Assembly (NCBI GenBank): GCA_017396365.1
Contig: JAFQMD010000012.1
Coordinates: forward strand, 1-64,000
Source: Clostridia bacterium
GTDB taxonomy: Bacteria > Bacillota > Clostridia > Christensenellales > Borkfalkiaceae
DNA: 64,000 bases
Direction of reading: 5' to 3'
In this document: positions 17,735 through 26,125 of the stretch, piece after piece
Layout of the letters: each line of letters opens with the position of its first letter
Position numbering within the stretch: position 1 is the first letter of the stretch
The notes under the pieces: model-generated
The model's database searches: none
Seen by the model: only the letters and a program-made list of their open reading frames with translations
Told to the model about the DNA's origin: nothing
Position numbers and translations under genes: made by a program

Positions 17735-20700
17735 ATGAAAATTAAAAAAATTGTAAGTTTTGTTTTACTACTTACTTGTATGGTATGTCTTGGCTTGTCG
17801 TTTTTAGTTACAGACGTTAAAACGGCTAAAGCGCAAGAACCTACGGTAGCCCTTTCAGGTGTTGATACCGAATATAACAATACCGTTTGGGGTGGCGACA
17901 CCATGGCAGTTGCGTTAATTTTCGATAAGAACTTTACCGCAAAAGCGTATGATAAAAACGAAGGCGGATTTGATTCGCCAGTCGTTGCAGACGTTAAAAA
18001 TTACGTTAAAATCAACGGGCAAAGCGGTGTAATTCAACTTTCGTTCCTTTTAGAAGATAATAAAAATAGAATTACCTTCTTGTACGACAAGTCTGCTTTA
18101 ACTCTTCCCGAAGGACAAGAATACGCAACCTTTACGATAGATGCGGGCGCACCTTTTGGCGGTGAGTATTTACCTGAAATTACTCTTCAGTTAATAGACG
18201 GAAAATGGACTGCCCCTGCAAAATCGGCAACCGTAAATCTTTCTAGCGTTGATACCGAGTACAACAACTCTGCTTGGGGTGAAACTCAAAATGCGGTTGG
18301 TTTAATTTTTGATAAAAACTTTACCGCAAAAGCATACGATGCGAACCCTGGAAGTTGGGACGACCCACTTATTTCCGCGGTAAGAGGGTATACGAGCATA
18401 AACGGGCAAAGTGGAGCGATAGCCCTTTCTTTCCTCGTAGAAGAAAACAAAAACAGAATAGTATTTTTGTATGAGAAATCTTTATTAACCGTTCCCGAAG
18501 GACAAGAATACGCAACCTTTACGATAGATGCAGGCGCACCTTTTGGTGGGGAAATTTTACCTGCAATTACGTTATATCTCGTAGACGGTAAATGGCAAGC
18601 AACCGAACCAGTTCCCGATCCCGATCCCGTAACTGAAAACGTAACCGTTACAAATATTCATAACAGAAACGGTGGAGACCAAAGAATTTTACTTTTTATA
18701 AGTAATAGCGATTACGAGACTAACAATGCGGATATAACTGCAAAGATTGAAAACACGAACGTTTTAGATTACGTAAACGTCTATACTTCTGAAACGGAAT
18801 ATAAAACGCTTAGAGAAATTTATCAAAGCAACGCACAAGCAAAAATTTGGGGCGAGGCAAACTCAGTAGGCTTTAAAGTTGACGCAAATTATCACGGAAC
18901 TGCAGTTTACGCTATTGAAATTAAAGCGGGCGCTGAGTTTCCTGCAATATCTAACAATTATACGACTTACGTAACGACTTCCGACGTTATTTATTACAAC
19001 AACAGTTATAAGGTTTCAGATGAGACGGTTAACGGATTCTCAATTTCTTGGACAACCGTAAAGCCTGCAACCCCAGAAATTCCAGATGAGCCTGAAGTTC
19101 CAACTCTCGGCACGCCCGACGTAGAATTTGTAGAAATTCATACCGAAAACAATATGGTTTGGGCAGGTTCTGCAACAACTCGCGCATTAAGACTTACCTT
19201 TAGCGGTAATTTTAACGCTAAGGCGTATGATGCAAACGAAGGTGGATTCTACGGTTCGCTTATTGCAGACGTAAGAAATTTCGTAAAGATTAACGGACAG
19301 CCTTTAGGAGATTTGACTTTCTTACAAATAGATAATGAAAACTCAATCACCTTCCTTTACAACGCAAGTTTGTTAAGAGTTCCTAGCGGAAAAACCCAAA
19401 CGGTATTTACGATTGATGCGGGAGCTCCGTTTGGCGGTCACTATTTGCCTGCAGTAACCTTATATTTTAACGGTGAAATATGGCAAACTGAAGAAACTAC
19501 CGTAGAAGTGCAACTCACGGGAATACGTGATACGCAAAACAACAGCGTTTGGAGTGAAACTCAAAAGGCTGTAAGAGTAGAATTTAACTATAATTTCAAC
19601 AACACGGAAAACTACAATATAAACGACGCAGACGGATTGAATTTAATTTCAAAACTTACTTTCAACGGCGCTCCTTTAACTGGAAGTGATATTTTGGTAT
19701 TTACTGAAGATATCGGCGGAAACACCATTACTATTCTTTATAATAACTCTATGCTTGACTGGGATTTAGCGGAAGGCTTAAGATATCATACTCTTAGTCT
19801 TACCGAAAGCGTAAATTATCTCGGCGTAGATATTCCTGCGTTTACCTTGTATTTAAGAAATGGCGCTTGGACTTCACAATATCCTGAATTAGTTGAACTT
19901 AAAGACGTTGAAACGGCGGTAGGGTATAATACTTCAAGCCTTATCCATATTAGAGACTGGAACTTAGACGGTGATGACACTACGGCTGTAAATAATATGA
20001 TATTATTCTTCTTGCCTAGCGGTGGTTTCCCTGAAGGACACAATCATTTCCTTAACCTTGATAAGGTTGCCGAATATAACGTATTTGACAAAATTAAACT
20101 TCATATGATTACGCCTAACGCAAACGCTGACGAAGATGGTTTCGTAACACTTGGTCAAGTGTTTAACGCAGGCGGATGGCATCCAACTGACCTTTCGGGC
20201 GGTAAGGATAAAATAGTAGTCGTTAATATGTGGGAAACTGTAAATTGTGTAGCTTTCTCTATGGGCGCTGAGTACACTGCCGAAAGTTTTGATTATATTA
20301 TTATTGAAGAGGGTTGTGAATTCCCAAATTATTACTATACTAACGGAAACGGTACGATAGATTACGTACAAAACGGTGAATGCGTTGATTACGAAAACGT
20401 TGACAAAGTTTCATTTATTCAAACTTGTGACGTAAAAATCTATACGAACCCTGACGATTTCCAAGGTCCAAGCCTCAACACTAACTGGGCTATTGATACT
20501 AATATGGGTGAAGTTACCGTAAGTGGAGTTGACTACAAGGACGGATTCGTAATCATTGAGTTAGAAGGCTCTAATTATCCTATGGATGGTAACGAAAACC
20601 TTAACGTTTCCGCAGGTAACGCTCCGATATCTCTCAATATGCTTGCAGATATCTATGTAAACGGAATTAGCCTTTACGATAGAGTAATAAACTTTGGCGC

Positions 20701-21295
20701 TAACGGTATTACTTCTTATTACAACTATGACGGCTACTCTAACTTTGCTATAAGCGTAGTTTTAGCAAATGCAAATGAAGTTGTAACCGAAATTATCGTA
20801 GCGAAAGACTTAAGAGTTCCTATCTACGGTATGACCGAAATGGCTTCTGCCGCATACGGCGTAATGTATACCGAAACTGTAGAAACCGTATCTTATACGA
20901 AGGGCGAACAAGGCTTTGCTAAAGACGAAACGGTTTACTGGACGATTATCTTTAACGACGGTGAAAACGTAACTACGGTTAGAGTTGCCGACGGAGAAAC
21001 GTTGGGCGCTGACGATATGCCCGAAATTCCTTCTAAAGAGGGATTTGAATTCGTTGCTTGGGTATACGGAATAGATGGAATTTATACCTTCGAGGCAACT
21101 TCGGCAATTAAGAGCAGTTACTATTTAACTGCTAGTTGGACTGAAAAGGTTGAAACTAGTGAACCTACTAAAGATAGCGAAAGCCAATCTTCAAGTAATG
21201 GCGGATGTTTAAGCACAATCGGCTCGATAGACGCGTTAGTTGGCTTATTGCTCGTTGCAGGTGGCGCGCTTTTTGCAAAAAAGAAAAGAGCGTAA
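17735..21295 (+). CDS. Secreted surface protein with GAPFGG modules and a C-terminal GGC anchor-like tail
   Basis: About 1186 aa. ATGATG offers two starts; the second has better spacing from AAGGAG. A signal peptide (about 34 residues, cut near AKA-Q) is followed by repeated beta modules. Copies of the GAPFGG..LP..TL module lie at about 36-161, 165-292, 455-590 and, more diverged, 595-720. A VTNIHNRNG module near 305-430 is nearly the same as one in the protein at 2855. An InlB-like repeat (FEFVAWVYGIDGIYTF) is near 1105-1140. The tail has GGCLSTIG, a hydrophobic stretch GLLLVAGGALF, then KKKRA: a three-part C-terminal sorting signal without LPXTG. It probably binds glycans at the surface and has no recognised catalytic domain. 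It closes the cluster before a terminator. Confidence 0.75.
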   Translation: MKIKKIVSFVLLLTCMVCLGLSFLVTDVKTAKAQEPTVALSGVDTEYNNTVWGGDTMAVALIFDKNFTAKAYDKNEGGFDSPVVADVKNYVKINGQSGVIQLSFLLEDNKNRITFLYDKSALTLPEGQEYATFTIDAGAPFGGEYLPEITLQLIDGKWTAPAKSATVNLSSVDTEYNNSAWGETQNAVGLIFDKNFTAKAYDANPGSWDDPLISAVRGYTSINGQSGAIALSFLVEENKNRIVFLYEKSLLTVPEGQEYATFTIDAGAPFGGEILPAITLYLVDGKWQATEPVPDPDPVTENVTVTNIHNRNGGDQRILLFISNSDYETNNADITAKIENTNVLDYVNVYTSETEYKTLREIYQSNAQAKIWGEANSVGFKVDANYHGTAVYAIEIKAGAEFPAISNNYTTYVTTSDVIYYNNSYKVSDETVNGFSISWTTVKPATPEIPDEPEVPTLGTPDVEFVEIHTENNMVWAGSATTRALRLTFSGNFNAKAYDANEGGFYGSLIADVRNFVKINGQPLGDLTFLQIDNENSITFLYNASLLRVPSGKTQTVFTIDAGAPFGGHYLPAVTLYFNGEIWQTEETTVEVQLTGIRDTQNNSVWSETQKAVRVEFNYNFNNTENYNINDADGLNLISKLTFNGAPLTGSDILVFTEDIGGNTITILYNNSMLDWDLAEGLRYHTLSLTESVNYLGVDIPAFTLYLRNGAWTSQYPELVELKDVETAVGYNTSSLIHIRDWNLDGDDTTAVNNMILFFLPSGGFPEGHNHFLNLDKVAEYNVFDKIKLHMITPNANADEDGFVTLGQVFNAGGWHPTDLSGGKDKIVVVNMWETVNCVAFSMGAEYTAESFDYIIIEEGCEFPNYYYTNGNGTIDYVQNGECVDYENVDKVSFIQTCDVKIYTNPDDFQGPSLNTNWAIDTNMGEVTVSGVDYKDGFVIIELEGSNYPMDGNENLNVSAGNAPISLNMLADIYVNGISLYDRVINFGANGITSYYNYDGYSNFAISVVLANANEVVTEIIVAKDLRVPIYGMTEMASAAYGVMYTETVETVSYTKGEQGFAKDETVYWTIIFNDGENVTTVRVADGETLGADDMPEIPSKEGFEFVAWVYGIDGIYTFEATSAIKSSYYLTASWTEKVETSEPTKDSESQSSSNGGCLSTIGSIDALVGLLLVAGGALFAKKKRA

Positions 21296-21323
21296 GACCT
21301 TGTAAAAAAGCCTAGTTAAATAA

Positions 21324-21355
21324 ATAATCCCACCGATATTTTTCGGTGGGATTAT
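21324..21355 (+). terminator. Terminator at the end of the glycan cluster
   Basis: ATAATCCCACCGA faces TCGGTGGGATTAT around the small loop TATTT. It lies 28 bp after the surface-protein gene and just ahead of the phosphatase gene. The T-run is short. Confidence 0.7.
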
Positions 21356-21373
21356 ATAAATAGGAACAAAAAA

Positions 21374-22555
21374 ATGAAATTAAAGAGAATAATTGTCTTA
21401 TTTTTAGTTGTAACTACTGCGTTTTTAGTTGCGGCTTGCAATGGGGGAGAGGGTAGTATGGAAAACGAAATGGAAATAGAACTTCTTTCGCCGAGCGACG
21501 GCGAGACCATATCGTTAAACCACCCCGAAGTTGAAAATCTACTTCTCAGTAAAACCGAAAGCGAGGTTGCAAAAATCTTATGGAAGAATCACGTATCGGG
21601 GCTTACGAGGTGTGATTCTCAGTTCGTTATTTTTAATTGGTCTTACGAAATGGGCAAAGATTATACCGTTACGGTGGCAACCGACGAGGGCCTTTCAAAC
21701 GTCGTGCAAATTATTGAAAGTAACGTGCAAAGTGCCGATATAGGTTGTTTATTGCCCCAAACCGACTATTATTGGCAAGTCGAAAGTGATGACGGAGCGA
21801 AGTCTAAAATAGGCAAATTTACCACTAAAGAACACCCTTGCTTTTTAGAAGTCGAAGGGGTTGACAATTTCCGTGATATAGGTGGTTATAAGGCGAAAGA
21901 CGGCAAGGCGGTAAAGTTTGGTATGATTTACCGTAGCGCAAGATTAGAATACGCAACCGAAAAGGGCGTAAAGGTTATGACTGAACTTTTAGGAATAAAA
22001 AGCGAAATTGATTTGCGCCTTGAAGAAGAAATGTCGGCAGGTTTTTCGTTTAAAGATAGGGGCAACTATCTAAATGCAACTTTTAGCGGTTATAGGTCTA
22101 TTATACCTCAATCGGGCGGTTTTGATAATAGGGTAAAGGATGCTTTTAAGCAAATATTCGAGTTTTTAAGCGACGAAAAGAATTACCCGATAGTTTTTCA
22201 CTGTTCGGCAGGCGCAGATAGAACGGGAACGCTTGCTTACTTAATTAGCGGATTGTTAGGCGTACCTTATTTTGAACTTGCAAAGGACTTTGAACTGACT
22301 TCTTTTTCAAATCAAGGCAACCGTTGGAGAGATAATATAGCCGAAACGCCGTTTGGATATACTTTTGACGGAAGTGGAAGTATGGTAGACGGACAAATAA
22401 CCGTTACCTTTGGACAAATGCACAAATTGATGATGGAAAAATACGTAACCGAGGACGGCACGCTATCGTCTGCTATATCAAATTATTTGACAACCGAATG
22501 CGAAGTTACGAAAGAGCAAATTGAAAATCTTAAAAAAATTATGATAGTCGGTTGA
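21374..22555 (+). CDS. Secreted lipoprotein tyrosine-type phosphatase with Fn3-like domain
   Basis: A 393-aa protein with lipobox LVAAC (Cys22). Residues about 35-155 look like an Fn3-type domain (TDYYWQVESDDGAKSKIGKF). From about 160 comes a Y_phosphatase3-type domain: VDNFRDIGGYKAKDG, then the P-loop HCSAGADRTGT with nucleophile Cys277 and Arg283. The family includes secreted bacterial enzymes that act on phosphotyrosine or phosphoinositides. An Fn3-like front and lipid anchor place it outside the membrane. It is separated from the glycan cluster by a terminator, so it may be transcribed on its own. Its target is unknown. Confidence 0.87.
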   Translation: MKLKRIIVLFLVVTTAFLVAACNGGEGSMENEMEIELLSPSDGETISLNHPEVENLLLSKTESEVAKILWKNHVSGLTRCDSQFVIFNWSYEMGKDYTVTVATDEGLSNVVQIIESNVQSADIGCLLPQTDYYWQVESDDGAKSKIGKFTTKEHPCFLEVEGVDNFRDIGGYKAKDGKAVKFGMIYRSARLEYATEKGVKVMTELLGIKSEIDLRLEEEMSAGFSFKDRGNYLNATFSGYRSIIPQSGGFDNRVKDAFKQIFEFLSDEKNYPIVFHCSAGADRTGTLAYLISGLLGVPYFELAKDFELTSFSNQGNRWRDNIAETPFGYTFDGSGSMVDGQITVTFGQMHKLMMEKYVTEDGTLSSAISNYLTTECEVTKEQIENLKKIMIVG

Positions 22556-22568
22556 GGTCGGATTGTTT

Positions 22569-22594
22569 AAAAAGCGCCGATAATCGACTTATAG
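22569..22594 (-). repeat. Dispersed TATAAGTCGATTATCGG motif (minus copy)
   Basis: On the minus strand this reads CTATAAGTCGATTATCGGC, then GCTTTTT. It lies downstream of the AraC gene at 22653 and close to the phosphatase stop. It is one of six copies in the window. Confidence 0.6.
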
Positions 22595-22614
22595 ATGGGC
22601 TTTTGAATAATAAT

Positions 22615-22644
22615 AGCCGAGAAAATTTTGAAATTTTCTCGGCT
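22615..22644. terminator. Bidirectional terminator between convergent genes
   Basis: AGCCGAGAAAATTT and AAATTTTCTCGGCT face each other around two bases. It serves the phosphatase on plus and the AraC gene on minus; both genes end within 60 bp. Confidence 0.75.
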
Positions 22645-22652
22645 AAAATCAG

Positions 22653-23477
22653 TCATCTTTTAGTTTTTTGCGCTTTTTTGTATTGGGTTGGTGATACCCC
22701 GTAATATTTTTTAAAAGTACGGTTTAGGTGGCTTGAATCACTGTAACCAAGCGTCATAGCAATCGACAAAATTGAAGAGTTGGTATAAGTTAGCAGTTCG
22801 CAAGCGCGTTGCATTTTGATTTCAGAAAGGTATTCAACCAAAGTTTTTCCAGTATGCTGTTTGAAAAGCCTTATTAAATGCGATTGGCTAAACGGCGCGC
22901 TGTTAACTACGTCTTTTACAGTCCAGTTTATATTTTCGGGCGAATAGATCTTCAAAAACAAGTTTGTCAGCCATTGTGGTTGCTCGGAACTTAAAAAGTT
23001 GTATTGACTGAAAACCTTTTCAAAGATATACGACGTGAGGAAAAATATAGACGACTTGTTCGTGTCCGAAGGGTTGGCTTTAATAAAAGAAGTGTAGTCG
23101 ATTATTTTTTTTACTTGCCCTTCCGTTAAAGTAAATATCATATTTTCGTTTTTCAACAAGTAGTCGTAAAAGGTGTCCGAAATGCCTGAGCAGAAATCCT
23201 TTACAAACGGAGTGTATAAACGGATATTTAATATCGTACCGTCTGGCGAATTGCTAATTATATAGTGAGAATCAAGTTGTGGGCGAAGCAAAACAGCGGT
23301 GTTTTTTGCGAGAATTTCCGTTTTCTTATTTAAAGTATGCTCATAAGAGCCTTTTACGATTATAGAAAATTCCCAAAAATCGTGGTTGTGAAGTTCGGGA
23401 TAATCGCCGTAATGATAATTTGAAAAGACGTAAGAGTATTTTTCATTAGGTGGATAAGTTGCAAAATAAGAATACAT
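22653..23477 (-). CDS. AraC family transcriptional regulator
   Basis: A 274-aa protein. An N-terminal cupin-like sensing domain (LHNHDFWEFSIIVKGSYEH) is followed by two C-terminal helix-turn-helix units (NWTVKDVVNSAPFSQSHLIRLFKQ and SILSIAMTLGYSDSSHLNRTFK, each shown here only by its core). It is divergent from the fucosidase gene, with 116 bp between starts, so it likely senses a sugar and controls that gene. Whether it also controls the glycan cluster cannot be read from sequence. Confidence 0.9.
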   Translation of the reverse strand: MYSYFATYPPNEKYSYVFSNYHYGDYPELHNHDFWEFSIIVKGSYEHTLNKKTEILAKNTAVLLRPQLDSHYIISNSPDGTILNIRLYTPFVKDFCSGISDTFYDYLLKNENMIFTLTEGQVKKIIDYTSFIKANPSDTNKSSIFFLTSYIFEKVFSQYNFLSSEQPQWLTNLFLKIYSPENINWTVKDVVNSAPFSQSHLIRLFKQHTGKTLVEYLSEIKMQRACELLTYTNSSILSIAMTLGYSDSSHLNRTFKKYYGVSPTQYKKAQKTKR

Positions 23478-23492
23478 AATGCTCCTAATCTA

Positions 23493-23521
23493 TTGTGTTT
23501 ATTTGTTTAATTTATTATACT
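23493..23521 (+). promoter_or_regulatory. Likely fucosidase promoter
   Basis: TTGTGT, 17 bp, TATACT, about 70 bp before the start of the GH29 gene and inside the divergent region with the AraC gene. The poor -35 fits dependence on an AraC activator. Confidence 0.4.
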
Positions 23522-23593
23522 ATAAATGACAAATCAAGTCAATGCAAGGGGCAAAATTTTAAAAACTTTGTTTATAGAGAAAGGAGTTTAATT

Positions 23594-24571
23594 ATGCAAA
23601 AAGAAAATTATAATAAAGATAACCGTCAATGGTTTAAAGATGCTAAATTCGGCATGATGATACATTTTGGATTATACAGTCTTTTAGCGGGCGAGTGGAA
23701 AGGTAAAAGAACTGACGTAATTGCCGAATGGGCGCAATCTTGCTTTCAAATTCCTATCAAGGAATACGAAAAACTTATGACGGCGTTTAATCCGATATTT
23801 TTTGACGCCGACGAATGGTGCGATTTAGCCCTTTCGGCTGGTATGAAATATATCGTCGTAACTACCAAGCATCACGAGGGCTTTGCGCTTTTCGATTCTA
23901 AAGTGGACGATTACAACGTAATGCACACCCCTTTTAAAAGGGATATAATCAAAGAACTTTCGGTTGCGTGTAGAAAAAAGGGTTTAAAGTTTGGTATTTA
24001 CTATTCACAAGAACTCGACTGGCACGAAGAACACGGTGGTGGCTATACTGAAACGTTTGAAACGGGTCAAGGCAAGCCTTGGACAAATACTTGGGACTTT
24101 CCTAATACGAAAAAGAATTTTGAAATTTGTTTTAGGAAGAAGATTGTTCCGCAGGTTACCGAGCTTTTGACGGGTTACGGGGATATCGATCTCATTTGGT
24201 TTGATACTCCGCAAGATATTACGAAAGAACAATCGGTAGAACTTTACAATTTAGTAAAAAAATATCAACCGAACTGCCTTATAAATTCAAGAATAGGTAA
24301 CGGTATGGGTGATTACGGCTCTTCTGGTGATAACGATACTGATGCAGAGGGTAACGGAATGCTTTTTGAAGTTCCCGCAACGCTTAACGACACATGGGGG
24401 TATAAGGCGTACGACCAAAATTGGAAAAACGCCGAAACGATTATAAAAATCAAAGAAGAATTAAACGGTAGAGGAATCAATTATCTTTTAAACGTTGGTC
24501 CAGACGCTTTAGGTCGTATACCTGCGCCAAGCCAAGATATTTTACGTGAAGTTGGAAAAAAGCAACGGTAA
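23594..24571 (+). CDS. Alpha-L-fucosidase, GH29, catalytic domain only
   Basis: A 325-aa protein. The start at 23594 follows AAAGGAG; the in-frame start at 23495 has no such site and lies over the promoter. GH29 features are WFKDAKFGMMIHFGLYS near the N-terminus, TTKHHEGFALFDS (active-site His pair), and LIWFDTP with the likely nucleophile Asp204. It ends soon after NYLLNVGPDALGRIP, where longer family members carry a beta-sandwich. No signal peptide is present, so it probably works in the cytoplasm on imported fucosides. It is monocistronic and divergent from an AraC regulator. Confidence 0.9.
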   Translation: MQKENYNKDNRQWFKDAKFGMMIHFGLYSLLAGEWKGKRTDVIAEWAQSCFQIPIKEYEKLMTAFNPIFFDADEWCDLALSAGMKYIVVTTKHHEGFALFDSKVDDYNVMHTPFKRDIIKELSVACRKKGLKFGIYYSQELDWHEEHGGGYTETFETGQGKPWTNTWDFPNTKKNFEICFRKKIVPQVTELLTGYGDIDLIWFDTPQDITKEQSVELYNLVKKYQPNCLINSRIGNGMGDYGSSGDNDTDAEGNGMLFEVPATLNDTWGYKAYDQNWKNAETIIKIKEELNGRGINYLLNVGPDALGRIPAPSQDILREVGKKQR

Positions 24572-24666
24572 ATGTTTACGGACAAACGATAAAACTGCCG
24601 TAAAGAGTGAATAAAAAGTTATTTTAAATAACTAAAGTGTTCGGATTAGGTTTAGACTAGTCCGCC

Positions 24667-24704
24667 AACCATAAAGCACACCAAAGCGGTGTGCTTTTTT
24701 GGTT
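24667..24704 (+). terminator. Terminator after the fucosidase gene (in repeat copy 2)
   Basis: AACCATAAAGCACACC faces GGTGTGCTTTTTTGGTT with a short loop. It ends the fucosidase transcript and insulates the defence operon; a second terminator is at 24863-24886. Confidence 0.82.
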
Positions 24705-24862
24705 GCGCGGATGTGAGGGATTTTATCAAAATTTGCTTGCAAATTTTGGTCGCGCTACTCAATAGCAAATGCAAGGGAGCATAGCGACCGCCCTCCCTCA
24801 TCCTCCGACAAGCGTAACCTAATCCGAACTTTAGTTTTGGGTTAGGTTATTTTTCTATTATA

Positions 24863-24886
24863 AAGTCCTTTTGTAAGGGCTTTTTT
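24863..24886 (+). terminator. Second terminator in repeat copy 2
   Basis: AAGTCCTT and AAGGGCTT around TTGT, followed by six T and a pyrimidine run. Confidence 0.7.
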
Positions 24887-24989
24887 CTTTTTCATAATAG
24901 CCGAGCCGACTTGTATCAAGACAGGCACACGCCGTAGTGCCGAATTAAAAATAAAAGTGAATAATGTATCATTTTTAACAAGATTTTGC

Positions 24990-25018
24990 TTGCTATTATT
25001 CGAGATTTAGAATATAAT
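24990..25018 (+). promoter_or_regulatory. Promoter of the defence operon
   Basis: TTGCTA, 17 bp, perfect TATAAT. The ATG of the methylase is at 25046, so the leader would be only about 20 nt, with GAGGTGG as the ribosome site. Confidence 0.65.
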
Positions 25019-25045
25019 ACAGATATCATATTTGAGGTGGTATAT

Positions 25046-26113
25046 ATGCTCAGTTATATTTCAGCAAAAGAGGCTGCAGAAAAGTGGAATATTTCTCAAA
25101 GACGTGTTGCAATTTTATGCGCAGAAGAACGTATTAACGGCGCAATGATGGTCGGCAACATGTGGATAATTCCAAGCACTGCTAAAAAGCCTATTGATAA
25201 GCGAACTATTAGATACGAAAAACAAAAAGTTGTTGAATTAAAGCCATTTGTTAAGTGGGTTGGCGGTAAAGGTCAACTTATTGAACAGTTGGAAAAATAT
25301 ATTCCTGCGGACGGTGAAAAGGTTTTAACAAAGTATGCAGAGCCTTTTGTTGGTGGGGGTGCATTACTTTTTAATATTCTTTCTAAATACAACTTTGAAA
25401 GCCTTTATATTAGTGATATAAATGAAGAGCTTATCAATGCTTATAACGTTGTAAAAAACAAGGTTGACGAGCTTGTAAATAAACTAACCGAAATGCAACT
25501 TGCGTTCGTTCCTATGGATGAAAACGGACGTAAATATTATTACTATACTGCAAGAGATAGATTTAATTCTTTGCAAATTACTGAAGAAACCGCAGTCGAA
25601 AAAGCCTCTTTATTTATATTCTTAAACAAGACTTGCTTTAATGGGCTTTATCGTGTGAACAAGAAAGGACAATTTAATGTTCCTATGGGCGCATATAAAA
25701 ACCCAACTATTTGCGATGAAAACAATTTGCGCAACGTATCTGAGGCATTGCAAAACGTTACTATTGTTTGTGGCGACTATTCACTCTCAAAAGATTTTAT
25801 TGATAAAGATACTTTTGTTTATCTTGATCCGCCTTACCGCCCTATTTCAGAAACAGCAGGCTTTACAGCATATAACGCTGATTGCTTTGATGATAATGAG
25901 CAAATACGCCTTGCAAGATTTATCGACGAAATAAACTTAAGCGGTGCAAAAATAATGTTAAGTAATTCCGATCCTCAAAACGTAAACCCTAATGATACTT
26001 TCTTTGAGGAACTATATAAAGCATATACAATTAACAAAGTTGATGCGACAAGAGCGATAAACAGTAAAGGCAACAGCCGTGGCAAGATAAAAGAATTGCT
26101 TATTTGCAATTAG
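25046..26113 (+). CDS. DNA adenine N6-methyltransferase, D12/Dam class, with N-terminal HTH
   Basis: A 355-aa protein. The ATG at 25046 is chosen over 24986 because it has GAGGTGG upstream and 24986 lies inside the promoter. Residues 1-55 form a small helix-turn-helix (SAKEAAEKWNISQRRVAILC) of the excisionase/MerR type. The catalytic part starts at FVKWVGGKGQL, followed by FVGGGALLFN (SAM-binding motif I) and DPPY at 261-264 (catalytic motif IV). Together with the DpnII-type nuclease in the same operon it probably methylates the A of GATC; the N-terminal HTH may regulate the operon. The GATC specificity is inferred from the partner. Confidence 0.9.
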   Translation: MLSYISAKEAAEKWNISQRRVAILCAEERINGAMMVGNMWIIPSTAKKPIDKRTIRYEKQKVVELKPFVKWVGGKGQLIEQLEKYIPADGEKVLTKYAEPFVGGGALLFNILSKYNFESLYISDINEELINAYNVVKNKVDELVNKLTEMQLAFVPMDENGRKYYYYTARDRFNSLQITEETAVEKASLFIFLNKTCFNGLYRVNKKGQFNVPMGAYKNPTICDENNLRNVSEALQNVTIVCGDYSLSKDFIDKDTFVYLDPPYRPISETAGFTAYNADCFDDNEQIRLARFIDEINLSGAKIMLSNSDPQNVNPNDTFFEELYKAYTINKVDATRAINSKGNSRGKIKELLICN

Positions 26114-26125
26114 AGAGGAAAAAAG

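Larger units (their letters stand above)
24639..24916 (+). repeat. 280-bp hairpin-rich dispersed repeat, copy 2
   Basis: The same unit as 2154-2432. Here the ends are cleaner: GTTCGGATTAGGTT at 24639-24652 is the exact reverse complement of AACCTAATCCGAAC at 24816-24829. With a 2-nt bulge the arms extend outward to AACTAAA (24630-24636) and TTTAGTT (24830-24836). The rest of the unit (second hairpin and terminator) follows to 24916. It lies between the fucosidase gene and the defence operon. Confidence 0.88.

Noticed and set aside
2154..24916. The 280-bp repeats as integron attC sites
   Set aside because: GTTAGGT resembles one core site, but the matching partner site is absent, the units are about 280 bp with terminators inside, and no integrase is in the window.
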